From the NCBI RefSeq assembly GCF_011745365.1, contig NW_024468910.1, forward strand, positions 3,562,068-3,626,067: 64,000 nt of DNA, read 5' to 3'. Source of the stretch: Cryphonectria parasitica EP155 (lineage: Eukaryota; Ascomycota; Sordariomycetes; Diaporthales; Cryphonectriaceae). Below, piece by piece: positions 10,155-23,388 of the stretch. Within the stretch, counting starts at the first letter, position 1; the number at the start of each line of letters is the position of its first letter. Below the pieces are notes generated by a model. That model saw nothing but the letters and a program-made list of their open reading frames with translations, made no database searches and was not told the DNA's origin. The position numbers were made by a program, and so were the translations under genes.

Positions 10155-13100
10155 GTTGAACCTGTAAGCCAGGCGCCCTTGCCCTCGAAGCAGCAGGACT
10201 TGGCCGGGAGTCAGCCTGTCGTCTCAAAACTGCCTGACAAAGCCGGGTCAAGGGCATTTGTGGGCGGTGCTCTTGTGCCCGGTGGGTCTCCAAAACAGCG
10301 TCTTCTGGTCAGAGTTGCTGTCAGGGCCGTGCTATTCTTGTACGAAGTACCTCTCAAGTACTCTCAGTCCCGTACAGCCCTGCACTAACATCCACTCGGG
10401 GAAGCAGACCGGCGCTGTCCACTCTGTTGGTCTAGCCCGGGCCGCTCCGTTTGTGGGCCCTGGGCGACACCTATGGGAAGTCTTTCCCGGAGAAACTAGC
10501 TAAAACCCATCTCACATCAGGGGAGGTCCTCGTGGGCGTGTGGGTACCGGCATGGCTGGACTACATGTCCAATGGCCTTGCCTAAAAGTATAAGGCGGCT
10601 GCGATGCAGGACAACCGGACAGGGGAGGTGAATTGACTCCCTCGAATCGCGACGAGCCACAACACCGGTGACTTTGAACAACGAATCGTGAGCTGTTCCC
10701 GGTGAGTCTATTGCGTCACCAGATGGGGGGCGCGCGACTTGCTTTTTGAGCCTCAAGTAGGTACTAGCCTGGTACGATGACAACGAGCCGCAACCTTTTG
10801 TGTCCCGGAATGCACAACTGGCCGAGGGGCTACATGGGCGGCTGGCAGCTCGTCCCCACGTCCCCGGACGAGACTCCAGCGAGAGAATATGTCCAAATCG
10901 AGGTCGAAAAGGAAAGGTTAACACAAGCGGCTCCTGCGGCTGCTGGCATCGGTCAGCCCGCTCTCTCGGAATCGGTCCAGCACTGACCTACAGCAGCTGG
11001 GATGGGGCCTTGGTACAGCGCAGGCGGAATCCACCAGGAGCAAGCGACACAACGAGCAGGAGGAGGAGGACGGAGAGGAGGAAAAGGACGAGGACGAGGA
11101 TGAGGAGAGAGGCATGTCGCTGCAAGGACAGAGGAATGTGTGTTTGTCCTGTAATGGAGGTATCCGTCGGCGCCTGGAGAACTCAGTATGCACTGCAGAG
11201 ACTGCTTGGAGGGTGTCGAGAAGCCACAGGAGGCCCGAAGGGCCAGACCCCTTGAAAGAGGGAAGTCGCAAAGGTGATGTGCCAAACAGAAATTGACCTG
11301 AAAGAGGTGACTAAGTGGCCTTGGAACGACCAAGGCAGGTGCCCTCCTCACCATCCTCCCCGCCTCCTTCCCCGGGTGGGCTTCTACTCGTCCCTTCCGC
11401 AAATGTCCTAGTATGGCAATTGTGCTAAGTTTTTGCAGGATAATCGGTTGGAACCGAGACGACATGTACAATATCATTGATTGACCCGAAGGTAGCATCT
11501 ATCGTGCTTCATCGGTGCTGGTCACACAACGGCTACGTCTACACTGGCTCGGACGTCCACAGCGTTGATGGTACCCATTGGCTTCACATGTATGAGGGGG
11601 AGAGTAGATGTTCTGGTATCTCTCTCGCCCTGGCCAGGTCCTTTGGCGGATGGATAGACCTGTCCATAACGAAGGTACAGGTTGGTGGTATGACAGCGAT
11701 GGCCAGTGCGATGGGCCTGGTGGACAGATGTTATCGCGACAAGGTCAAACACCCCAGCAAGTTCTACGACGCATGAACGAGTCCTCTCTGCCGCCGCGGC
11801 CACGCCATCATCTATCGCCGTGGCCGATGTGTGTTTCCGCTTATGTTATGTTTTTGCCCTTGAACACATCAACAAGGCAAATGCGTCGGCTATCAGCCAG
11901 GCCAGCCTGGGAGGATCTAGGCACTCTCATCACGGCCGCACCACACACAAGGAAGGAACAGCATGGCAACGACACAACATGCTTCTTTTTGATCATGAGA
12001 TACATTCGACGGATCAGCCTATTCGTGCGTGACGTGTCCATCACGTGCATCCAGCACACCCGACAGCTCTGATATCCCGATATGACCGCGTTGATGCTAT
12101 GTTGCTGGCTCACGGGCCATCAACGGCAGGTCAGCTCGTGGTGCCAAAACTAGGACGAGACTCGCGAGCGCCTAACTCTGGAGTCAGCTCGTGCCTGGAC
12201 GAAGGACAGATGCACATTCAACTGCCGAGAGTGCCTAGAGATTCTGAGAGCCCAGGAGGAGGCTAGTCTGATAGACCTACATGATGCGGTAGCACTTCTT
12301 TTTGTGCGCCTTAATTGAGGCATATCGGAGGGGAGGGGTGGATAGTGGCGTCGGGCGGGGGAGGTATCGAGGTGGGAGTCTTCATCGTCTTGCGGACCGC
12401 TTGGATGAGTCGATGGATCCTGGAGTACCTGCTACTCAGCAAAAAGACAACACTCCGTACGGCGCACAGTACGCTGTGCGTATTTGTCAGACAGTCGAGC
12501 ACAAGCACGGCGATTTGTCCGATACGTGGAACAAGACAAAGAAACATGATCTTCGTAGAGGAGGTCTGGTCACCTTGGTTGTTGTGGTGCAACCCACAGG
12601 GTGGGACTTGGCCGTCCCTCCCCCAAAGTGCTTGACCGGTCAAAGATGGGCCCCTGCACCATGCAGGAAGCCCTGACTTGCTTTTTTACCAAAGACCTGT
12701 TTGCTTCTATCGGATTGCAGTTTTTGCTTCGTATACGGAGCTGACGGCACGGACTGGGTGGGTAACAAGCGGATGTGACTGGTCTTTCTCGTTCATGAGG
12801 ATGGTTGGAATTCGGCGGTCAGGTCGTCAGACTTCACACCGGTCTGGGGCACTGCTCCACTTTGACCACTCAGAGACTATAATATTCACTTGTAACTGTC
12901 TGTGAACCGCCTCAACAAGTAGAAAAGTTGGCAGTGCAGGAGAAGGAACTTCGAGGTGTCATCTATCGAGGTACTCGACACGCCGGGCATACTAGACCTC
13001 GCTACGTGCAGACCCGTGGGTCGTGTCTGGCATTGGGCTACTTCGTGAGACCTTTCTCCTGCCTTTGCGCCGGTATGTGGGGAATCCCTGGCTATAATCG

Positions 13101-16100
13101 CGTGTCGGGTGTTGATAATCGAGTGTCTTGGTACTGCCCACTGCAAAGTTGTTGTGTCGGCTTGAAGAACAATTGCTTGGAGACTGTCTCTCGATGCTTC
13201 ACCACGCGCCATCTGCTGCACACAGATTCCCTACTCATAGGCACAAGTGTACTCCCCTCCTCTCTTGGGCCCATTGTAAGGGGACCGTGCGATAAATATG
13301 GATGCATCCGCTCAGCTGCCAGGTCGAGAGGCACAGGGCACTCTCCCAGACAGAATCCCAACAAGACGACAACATGTTGAGGCACACTACCAATGTGTTG
13401 GCAGCGCTGAGATCTTCGGGAATTCCGGAAGAGACCTTGCGCTGGTTGGTGTGTTGGATTCAACGTGCCATTGACTTGCCCGTGAGAGAATGGCAACGTC
13501 TCCGTTTCCTCTGCGAGAACTCGACCAAAAGAGGTTAATCCCTAGATTCAATACTACTTCTTCACATGTCACAGACCATGTTCGCGGCGGCGACAGGGCT
13601 TAGGATCTCGCAGCTTGTCGCGGCTCGCGGGTAGGGGCAGACGCCCTTTGAGCCTCTCTGGCTGCAGGTCCGATGTCAGTCCTATACTATACCGTATAGG
13701 AAACCAGTATGCGTATGTGTTCCACCAAGATCATCCCAGACATGGAAGAGGGGTCGAGCGAGCGAGGTCTCAAGAAGACCTGGAGATAAAACACAACACA
13801 ATGAATGCGTACTTGTCTGCACAGAGCGTTGGAATAGCCGGCTCAAATCCATACACCGGGTTTTTGCCAACAAAGGGCATCATGATTATGGAGACTTGCA
13901 CCACGTTCCTGGAGAAGAACAGCCGACGTCAATGTTGTGTGTCCCAATGGGGGCTTCTGCATCAGGCCTGCATGTGTCACTCGTCGCCTCGAAGATCATA
14001 CAGCAGAACAGCTGCCTTCAATGGCTGATTGCCCGGACGACGACGACAATGAGATTGCCATGCAGGGTGGCGTTGTAGCTCGCCTGCCGCTCCATGGCAT
14101 GATAACATTTCATCAGCATCAGATAAGAGCGTTGAGCCCATATCACTCGGGCGGACGCCACATGGTGTCGCATGGAGGTCCTCGAAAGACGAGTGACGAT
14201 ACGACTCCCCCCCCCCCCCTGCTGCATCGACAAAGTAAATCTTAACCTAGCTTGTTCTGCTCAGAGAGTCATAGCCCAAGACCACGGTCGGCCAGAGTTC
14301 TCGAACTTCGGGCGTCGGAACGACTCGTCAGATCTCTGAGATGGTGGTATTGGGAATAAGGCGGCGTGACCCGACTGTTCGCAGCGGTCGCCTAGTCTGA
14401 TAGGCGGTTGGCCGTGCTGAAAAAAAACCTTGTCATGATGGAATGCCAAGAGGGAATGAATTGAAGGGTCCGTGAGTACCTGCTTACAGACTGTGTTTCG
14501 TGTTCATGTCTTTCAGGGACATGACTACGGTCTTGGCTCGGCTCGAATACTTCAATCGACTTAGGGTATGTCAGGGTGAGAGAACCGTCCCGCGACTTTC
14601 GACTTACAAATTGGTCTTTGGTGCCCAAGTATGTTTTAGGCACCAATGTGACCATCCCGTAGGCGTTGCTTCGTGTGCTCTACGAAGTGTGAAGAGGTAG
14701 TAGTCCCAAGGTAGATCGTGCAGAGCCGCAAATCACCAGTGCTAGCATGAGGTCCGGCAGTGATCTTCAAGCTTCCCTGCTCGTCGGATATACCTTGATC
14801 ACGAGATCGGACTGTGGGAGACGGTCCCAAGCCTCACAGAACTAGTCCAAGCGGTGTGTAGTTAAGAGCGTGAGGCTGCGAAGCCCGTCCATACGCTGCA
14901 CCCGAGCGAGCAGCTCGATTGCCCGGTAGACTGCCAGTAAATTACGCCTCATGATGCACTTGTGCACGTGCAGTGGCGAGCGTCTCCGTGATTATAGGCA
15001 GTGGGACCGCATACAATCTCCAAATGTTATCAGGCGGAGGCAAGGGGCAGTCCTGATCATGTGGCCCCTTTTCTGCCGAAGTACTAGTGCTTATGCAGCG
15101 GTTCAATGGACGATATCGTTCCATGCTCAGGACATTCCAACATGATGGCGCAGGTGTGTGTACAACATGTGTGCGTGCGTTTTGTGTCCTAGACGCACAA
15201 TTTCTTGGATACCATGCCACAGATCGGCTTGAGAAGGACCTGCAGCTGCTAAGGTGGAGAGCATGCACGAGCAAATCGCGAATACCCTTGCTGCAGCGAG
15301 CCAGTCCCTTGGGTCAACTGTACGGTATCGATCCGGACTCAGGCTCCAGACCCAGCTGAGATGTACGAGAACATCCCTGGCTGTAGACCTCGGAAACACG
15401 TAGATCCGCCGGCAGTGCCGTTCAGGCGCCATTGCATTGGATTCGACCGAGACGCAGTAGTCTCGATGATGTAATTGCAGAAGCATGGTGGCCACTGAGC
15501 CTGACATACATAGTAATATGTAGTAATGCTGACTGTTCCAGGCTTATGCTGCGGCGCTCCAAGATCTTTTCGTAGAGAATCCAAAGCCGTGGAACGTTGA
15601 TTGCCTCATCCTGCTCTAGTGCCCGTCACTGTCTCGATTAATGGGCACCAATGCGCAAGGGGCCGCCAACGGTGATGATCAACACAGGCCAGTTAGGTGC
15701 GGAGGCGCGGTCGGCTACATGAAAGCAAGGTCCTTAGGGCCGCGCGTGATGTTCATCGAGTGAAATGGTTGGCCAGATTTCATTATTGTTAGCCTTCAGA
15801 CCGGGGAGCACCAGAATTCATAGCGGTTCTCCCAAGATCTGAGCCAGCTTGGGCTCTCCTGTTAAAACCTGTGATAAGTCCGGTCAGTTCGAATTGTCGA
15901 GGTATATTTGTGACTGACCACGGCAAATTATTCGAACAACCATCTACAACCCTCCCCCGCGGGACCATGATAGAATCCCAGGAGATCTTGCATCGGGTAG
16001 CTTGACGCTCGCAATGTAGGAGCTTGAGCTCGAGCCCTAGGAAGAGGCGGTAAAATGCAATCCAAAGGGTTCGACGCTCGACCAAGGACCTGGGCAAGGA

Positions 16101-19100
16101 AAAACGCGAGTCCCACAAAATTCTCTGCTGGACAGTCGGTGCTTCTGAAGGGCATATTCGGTAATACGACCCATTTCAGGAAAGCCCGACTAGCCCATAT
16201 GAGCACCCTTTGTGATGTATCACACCAGAAGATCAGAAGAACCCCATCTCCAAGCTCCCACCACTTGAACTGGAAAGTGTTGCGAAATCCCCAGCTCGCA
16301 CGCCACTCTCGGCATGGCAAGGTCGACGACGGGCCTGGTAGAAGCAGGCATGCAGCAGGAGATGCAAGTTGGTGAAGCCACATTACCAGACGAGCGGTTG
16401 AGGGTGAAGGTGGCAAGGTGGTGATGGTGGTGGTAACAAGTGACAGTGTATCCGAGGTTTCCGAGAAGCGTCATCTTCAGGAGTAAGGCCTGGGTGAATG
16501 GGTTTCGAATGGCATGGTACCATAGCAGAGAGGTGTTGGCAAGGGGTGTTAGACGGTCAGTGGGTGGCACTGCGTACTATGTACTATGTAATCAATATCC
16601 TGCCGTGCCTGCTCGGGGTCCTTATTGCCGATTGGCGAGGAGGTGAGGCGGCTGTCGCTCCTCGACCAGGGGCCTAAAAAGCGAGGCGGTCACTGGTCGT
16701 CTGATCTGTGTTGGGCTCCGCACGACGCATGGACGGGCCATTCACCCCAGAGCAAGAGCCTTTGCTGATTGAGTACAGGTTGATCCCCTGTGCCCAGCTG
16801 TGCCGTGCCAAGGGCGGAGACCGTGCTGACGATGCAGCATCGAGCCCCCCATGTACCCATGCTGGCCCCGTTATTCTCACCCCTACGCTGACTGATGCAT
16901 GATAAGGGCTTCGTCTCGTGATGAGATGCATGGCAACGTGTCGACGACGGTTGACGGTTGACGGTGGTGTTGTTGAGAGCAAAGAAGGTGGGGTGAGATG
17001 ACGCCCGTCGGGTCGTTGGTTGAGTTGTGAGAGCTTGTTAGTCATTAATATTTGCTGAGGGAGGGTACAGGGACTAGGTATCAAGGAGCCAGCTAGGATT
17101 GTGCCTGCCCTGTGCTGGCATACCCTAGCTACCCCCTCACCCCAGCTGGCTTGATTGTCATTTGCCAGGAAGAAATGGGCCGCCCCACCTCACCCACCTC
17201 ACCCACACCCTCCCACAGCCATGTGTGAAGCACCTGGACACTTTGGGGTAGGGGGACCCTTCAGGCCCTTCCCACCTCCCTCCCTTCCAAGGACAAGGAG
17301 GAGGCACAGGAGGGCCCCATCTCGAGTATCTCATCTCGAATATTGAGTCAGGGTCGATCCGCCTTTCCAACAAAGCTCTAGGAAGATAGTACTCGAGTCG
17401 GAGACAACCGCCTCAGTCAAACCTGGACGTTGGTCGACCACCTCTCCTTATTGGACCTGGAACTACTCGAGTCCAGTCCAGTCCAGTATTGTTGCAATCG
17501 CTCCCGGTTTCTTGTTTTGCTTTTGTGGCCTCATCCCGACCAAGGGACCGATTGGAGAGGAGGACGCGTATGGTCAGATTATCTCCCTCCTCTTGCTCGC
17601 GGGCTCGCTGAGATGACAGCCGTTATATAGGAGAACCCGTTATACCATCCAAAACTCGCCTTCTAGGCCATTCCATCCCCGGGCCCTTGCCAGTGGCCTA
17701 ACTAGTGCCCTGTCACACCCCTACCTCAAGGACCAGGACCCTCCAGAGCGATATCACTTGTCGATTTGGTTGGCCCCCCTTCCTCCCTTCTTCAGAGTTC
17801 CCTCGTACTCACGGCAAGTCTGGACGCTTCGACCCTGACCTGCATTCGTCTCGTTCCAAAGGTCGCCTCTGCCTTGAACGTACGTGCCACCTCAACCTCG
17901 TCTGGACCACCGACACCTCCAAGGCAAAGACTACAAAGTTCGACAGGATCATCAAGGTGCCTTTCTTCAGGCTCCCTTGACTTTCTCGGGTATGACTGCA
18001 GGTGGCTGCAGCGTACAAGCATCCCGCCCAGCACCACTCAACTACCAGCAGCAGCGGGGCAGCGTCACCTGTTCTGCTTGAAGCACTCCTTCCTGTCGTG
18101 ACCCCACGCTGGCAGGAATACCATCACTTAAACAGCGACATCATTGTCTCATATCTTGGCACCTTTCAATTCCTCTGCCCTTCTCTGTCCCTCTCGACGC
18201 TCTCGGCTGCTACCGAGACCGAGACTGGGACTGAAAGGCTCATTGGCAACAGCCGCGCACCCAGGCACTTGACCGCTACTCGAGACGTCGCTTCCCAAGG
18301 TGCGGGCTCTCAGGCCCCTCTTCAAAAAGAGATACAGGGTTGCACAGGTTCCCCGGAAAAGAAGAAAAATCGGCCGTGAACCCAACCCAACTCAACACTC
18401 GAGCTCACGAATTGACAACATCCCGGTCCAGAGTCAGATTGCACGGAACGAAGACCTGGCGTCTTTTAGCCGGACCTGGGCGTGAATCGCAACCAGACCT
18501 GGGCATTTATTCGAGTCCCCACCCTTTTCAGCGCCCTCCTCTGGCCTGTGCCAGATCTTGATGAGGCTCGTGAGGGTCTCGTTCTTTGTGTGCCAGAGCC
18601 CATCGCAGCCCAGCTGTCATATACTGTATCTACCCCTCTTTCCTATCTGACTCGCGTGCCCCAGATCGTCCTGTGCAATGGCTGGCAGACCGGTGAGCGG
18701 GGGGTGGTCGAAGCACTGCGGCCAGTTGCTCTACCGAAGGCGTAGCATTGCACATTATGCGCGGCGCTCATAGCTGCTCGCTTAACCACCAGCAGCTCCC
18801 ACCGAGTACTGCCAGCGACTCCCGACAATATCTACCTAACCCTCTTTATACTTGTTGCCTCAGCTCTTGGAGTTACTCGCTGCCGGGATGTGATAGCTGA
18901 CGTTGCACTCAGACAGCGGCGCCTGTCAGGGTTGGTTTTCACCGGCCCCAAAGCCTTTGACAATTAGCTGCCATCGTTACTCGCTCCACAGCCAGCTCCT
19001 CTCGTGTTCCCACGTCGAATCAGTACTTGTTTGGGACTGAGTTCGTGGGCACGTGCACCAGGCGGGGAGTTTATCACGATCTTGACGTCTAAGGACCTGT

Positions 19101-19980
19101 TGCATTCCGATTAACGCCCAAGATCGAAGCTTGGTGAAAGTCAACAACGCGGTGGCGACGGCACCAGGGACGAAAGCCTGCGCGCCTCTACGTCCAGCTA
19201 CAAGGCTTTGCTCTGAACGAGTTGCGACGCCCCTGGCCGTCAGGACCTTACTCGCAGTCGCCAGATCGAGCGTCGTATCGTGCTGTCTTAAAAGACCAGC
19301 ATCGCAAAGCAGCCCGAAGTTCAACCCCTCGTCTTTCTCAGCCAGCCGGATTGCTGGTGCAGCATTTGGAGGCTCACCGGTCACAGCTTATAACCGCTCA
19401 GCCCCACCGACTGGGTCAAAGAGCTTCAGGGCCCCTCTGAAAGCCCGCTACGTGTGGAGGGGTCGAGCAGCAGAATTGCATCAAGCCCCTACGTAACCTT
19501 TCCGGTTCTGCAGCGGAGCCCCCCTTCTCTTCCTACTACCTTGGGCTTTGCACTCACCCGCCTTCCTCCCGACTGTTTTCCTTGCTTGCGACCCTCCCTT
19601 CTTTACCTCTTGATCCCTGTCATTCTTTTTCTTTAGACTGCTCAGAAGACACTGCTACTTTTGCCACCAGCCTCTGCCGTTTGGCACACTGTTCCAGTTA
19701 CAGGCGCTCCCTGTCCTGAGGCTACCTTGCCGTGAGGAATAGCTGTGCTAGTGTCTGACTGCTCTTTGGTATCTCGGTTAGCACCGTGCTGACCGTTGCT
19801 ACTGAGTGCCCTGAAGAGAACTGGCTGACCGGCGTGTGGGTGGTCTGTTGTGATAGCTACTCGGCTCTTGACTGAAGACTCGAAGGACCCCGAAATCTAC
19901 GGCCTTTACGAACGGTACTTCTGAGCAAGTCACACTCAAGTCGACAGTGTGTGGTGCTGTCCGCCACACATCTTGAAATT
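10155..19980. other. 9.8 kb gene-free stretch between divergent genes
   Basis: This lies between the kinase-like gene (leftward) and the Zn2Cys6 gene (rightward), so both promoters are inside it. From 10.2 to 17 kb the composition is ordinary, with scattered stops in all frames and few simple repeats; the clearest is a C run at 14207-14219. No frame longer than 195 codons occurs and none shows a family motif. It could be old decayed repeats or regulatory DNA. From about 17.4 to 20.0 kb the + strand becomes richer in C and T, like leaders of large fungal regulatory genes. No tRNA or rRNA was seen. Confidence 0.5.
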
Positions 19981-22900
19981 ATGGTAAGGTTCTTCATACC
20001 ATGGTCTATGACAAAACGGTAGACCGCATTCATATACTATCGATCCACCAACCTCATCCTCACCACTTTCTTGTAACAACCTGTCCTGCTTCATTGCTGC
20101 CTCTTTTCTTTCTTCTTTCTCATCTTCCCCTCCTCTCTACCCTTTCTTCTTCTTCTTCGTCTACTTTTTCTCCTCCCCCAAGGCTTCATCTCATTTTTAC
20201 TTGTGCTCTTACCGCCTGTACACCAAAAGCTCTACCCGTGCTGTCATCTTGGCTGTGCCGCTAGTTAACTCTTTCCAGGAGGACAATACCCCCAGACGCC
20301 GTACTCACGGCATCGTGGGAGATCTTTCAGGCCAAGCACTGGGTAACCCACCTGAGGCCTCATCATTTTCGCCATTCCTGGGTTTTCCTCCAAACACCGT
20401 GCCCGCCTTGCCCGCCTACCCTCTGGGGCAGCAAGTCGTTCTCACTCCGTCTCTTCCTTTTGAAGGCGCCCCGACACAAGAAACACCCGTCTATTACGAT
20501 ACAGACTATCAGCAGAACCAGCAAGTCTTCCAGCGCCAAGCACAACACTATTCGCAGTATCAAGCAGACCTTCATCGCAACGAGGTCCAGTTATATTCGC
20601 AAGGCGCCTGGAAAAGACAGCGGCTCGATACGAACATGCAATTCTCTCTCTTTTCGAAAGCTCCTCTCCCTCATGCTGAGGAGCAAAAATCGCCTGGGTC
20701 AGAGTATCCCCACAATGAGGGTGCTATGCAATGTTCACCGTCCGCGTTTGCCCCCTTTAGGGAGTGCCTTGGGGGACTGGTTTCATCAATGCCGGCCTAC
20801 CAGGATCAGCCGCCACCAGGTAAGGAAGTTGCCTTGTTCGTTCAATGATTCTCGTCTGCTCACACAGAATTTCTAGAGTATCAACCCATTCCATCTACGC
20901 CAATGTTCGAGACGCCGCCACAAGCATACTCAACAGATCTGCGGTCCCCGGGTTTGTCTGGGCCACTCCAGCACCAGACAGTCACCGGCCCCGTTCTTGA
21001 ACAGCCTCAAATTCTGATGCAAATGCCCCAAGACTCTGTCACCACTCGACAGCTGCAAATTCAGTACCCTGCTCTCGAGCCGGCGATGCACCATCCAAGC
21101 ATGCAGCCCAGCGCTCAGGTTCACAGGCCTTATGAGCGCCAGGGTGTGCCTCAGAGCGTTCCAGATGTAGCTCCTGGTCCACCGAAGCTGGAGAGCCCGC
21201 AGCAAGACCTACAAAGCGGTGAATATCAGATGGCCTCAACCTACTCCGTGGTTCAATACTCGCCTTCTGGCCTCACAGGCTCTCAGCCAAAGGTGTACCG
21301 ATCCCAAAGAAAAGGCAGATCGCAGCGCCGGCCACAACCTTCTGCTGCCGAGTATTATCTGACTCCGGGTTCTGTGAGGAACGAGCACTTCTTGTACCAA
21401 ATTGAGACCCATGAAGAGCTCCCGGTCGTCCTGACGAATCAGAAACCTCCGCCAACTAAGCGGGGCCCCTTCAGAGACCCGAGAAAACGTCAATTAACCG
21501 CTCTGGTGAGGAAGTACGGTTGCTGTATTCGCTGCCGGATGCAGCGCATTCGCGTAAGTACAGCTGATTGGCTCCACGAAATTCCGTGCGAGCACTAACT
21601 AGGCCTTAGTGCGAGTTCGCTATAGAGACACCGGATGATATTGATGCTCCATGTGAAGCTTGCCTGAAGCTGATGAAAAATTCTCAAATTCCTCGAATTC
21701 CTTGCCGCCGATGGAAGCTGGTCGACGTGAAGCTCTCGAAATCGGGCAATGCTGAATGGACCTATCGCTGGAAGAACAGCACCTCTCTGCCTGAGATCAG
21801 CAAGTGGCAAGACACCAACGATAGAGTAATCCACCTGGATGACGGGTTTACAAAGACGATTCGTGTCAGGGTTCGCCGATTCAAAGTGATGGAAGGCGAC
21901 CAAAAGACACGAAAGTTCTTCAACTACGACACTGGACGGACGGACGAGATTGACATGAAACCCTTTGCTCTAGTCGATGTTGCTGATGCAAAGCTGCAAT
22001 ATGAGAGGTACCTGACAGAAAGCCAGGAGCACATCTTCAAGACACTTCTCGGGGATAAGCAGAAGCTCCTCTGGAGGACGTACCACATGGCTCAAAAGAG
22101 AAGAGACGACCCCGCGACGCCTCTCCGGGAGCGAGACCTACTGGTTAAGACCCTGAGGCTTTGGGTTGCCGTTCGCCTGACGACCAGGTCTTTCCACATT
22201 GCAGGGGAAGGGAAAGATTTGCTCGGGCAAAAACCAGACTCAAAAGGCAGAATTCTGTTGCACCCCGTCTTCGGTAAGTCTTCCTCTCCCTTTTCCTCCC
22301 GGAGACATATTTGCTGACGCGGGAGTGGTACGTGCAGGCCAGCAGCTAGACAAGGTGCTCCTCGACCATGTCCTGTTCAAGCTTCGACGGCAGACCTTGG
22401 ATCTTTTACAATCCATCACGCAGCAGAAAAAACGACAGTCGTGGTTGACGACTTATCTGGTGTCCTTCATCTTGCTGCACAATGTTGCACTTATCACGCG
22501 TCATGACAGGGACCGTGCTGAAAAGCATGGTGTGAATGTTGATAAAGTAAGTGGACACTGAACAAACATCGGGCTTGGGCTCCTGGTGAGTAGACTACTT
22601 GCATGATGATTGACCGTGCTGCCTGGGTACAGAAACCACTAGCGGTATGGCACAGGGCGGACAACGTCCAGGAATATCACCTAGGTGAGTATTAGTCCGA
22701 TACCCGTTCTTGCTGTGATCTGATGAAGATTGTGCGGGATGTATAATGAGTCTGCTGCTGACATACGGTGTATAACAGGGGCAAACATCATTTTGGCCTA
22801 CTTTCATTACTGCGTTAAGGGTATCCAACCTTTCTCGCACGGCTGCAAATCCTCAGATCTCGATGGTCTTGCCGAGTTAGACGCAGAGGGCAGGGCGTAT

Positions 22901-23388
22901 GTCATGTGGGCCAGGGATGAGCTCCTCCAGTATAGTCAGTCCAAGGCAAATTTTTTTTCCCCCTCTTATCACTCTTTCCTTTTTGGTATCGGTTGTTCTT
23001 CTTTCGGTAGTGTAGATATCAAGATCGGCTCGACCAGTCTTTGTTGTCACTTGTCGTCAGAGGTTGTAGCAAAGCAATCTGCGCATGGGCTGGTAGGTTA
23101 CTAATCCATGCGAAAACAGGAGCCCATTGGGAGTACCTCAAGGCCATACGCCTCCAGACTGAATCGACTATCAATGCCGATGAGCACACGGAACTGGCGA
23201 ATGCCTACAGCGATGACTACTACTTCGTCAGCCAGCTCTATGAGCAAGATTGGTACCCTCGAGACTCAATTGTCGACAGACAGAGCACCAGAAGAATCGG
23301 TCCGGTTCGCAAGGAGAGCCGTACCTCTCGACGAGACCGACTGATGAAACGAGTGAGCGCAGAGGTACAGGAATGCTGCTCTTCATAA
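19981..23388 (+). CDS. Fungal Zn2Cys6-type DNA-binding regulator, eight exons (about 859 aa)
   Basis: Proposed exons are 19981-19983, 20279-20819, 20868-21553, 21610-22273, 22338-22546, 22633-22684, 22779-22934 and 23120-23388; all junctions are GT-AG and the frame holds throughout. The metal cluster is C401-X2-C404-X6-C411-X13-C425-X2-C428-X13-C442, matching the CIRCRMQRIRC variant family of Pezizomycotina; a classical cluster has shorter loops. Before it is a long Gln/Pro-rich region (likely activation or low-complexity); behind it is a helical region resembling the middle-homology part of such regulators. Targets cannot be read from sequence. The start is uncertain: an ATG followed at once by GTAAGG at 19984 and an acceptor TTTCCAG ending at 20278 gives M-EDNTPRRR. 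The alternative is an unspliced start at 20201. The 185-nt seventh intron uses a weak GTCAGT donor, and a GTGAGC at 23353 could mark a further intron. Confidence 0.8.

Noticed and set aside
10155..17000. RIP-mutated transposon
   Set aside because: The DNA is not AT-enriched and lacks TA-rich blocks, terminal repeats or transposase/reverse-transcriptase fragments; older decay cannot be excluded but is not supported.
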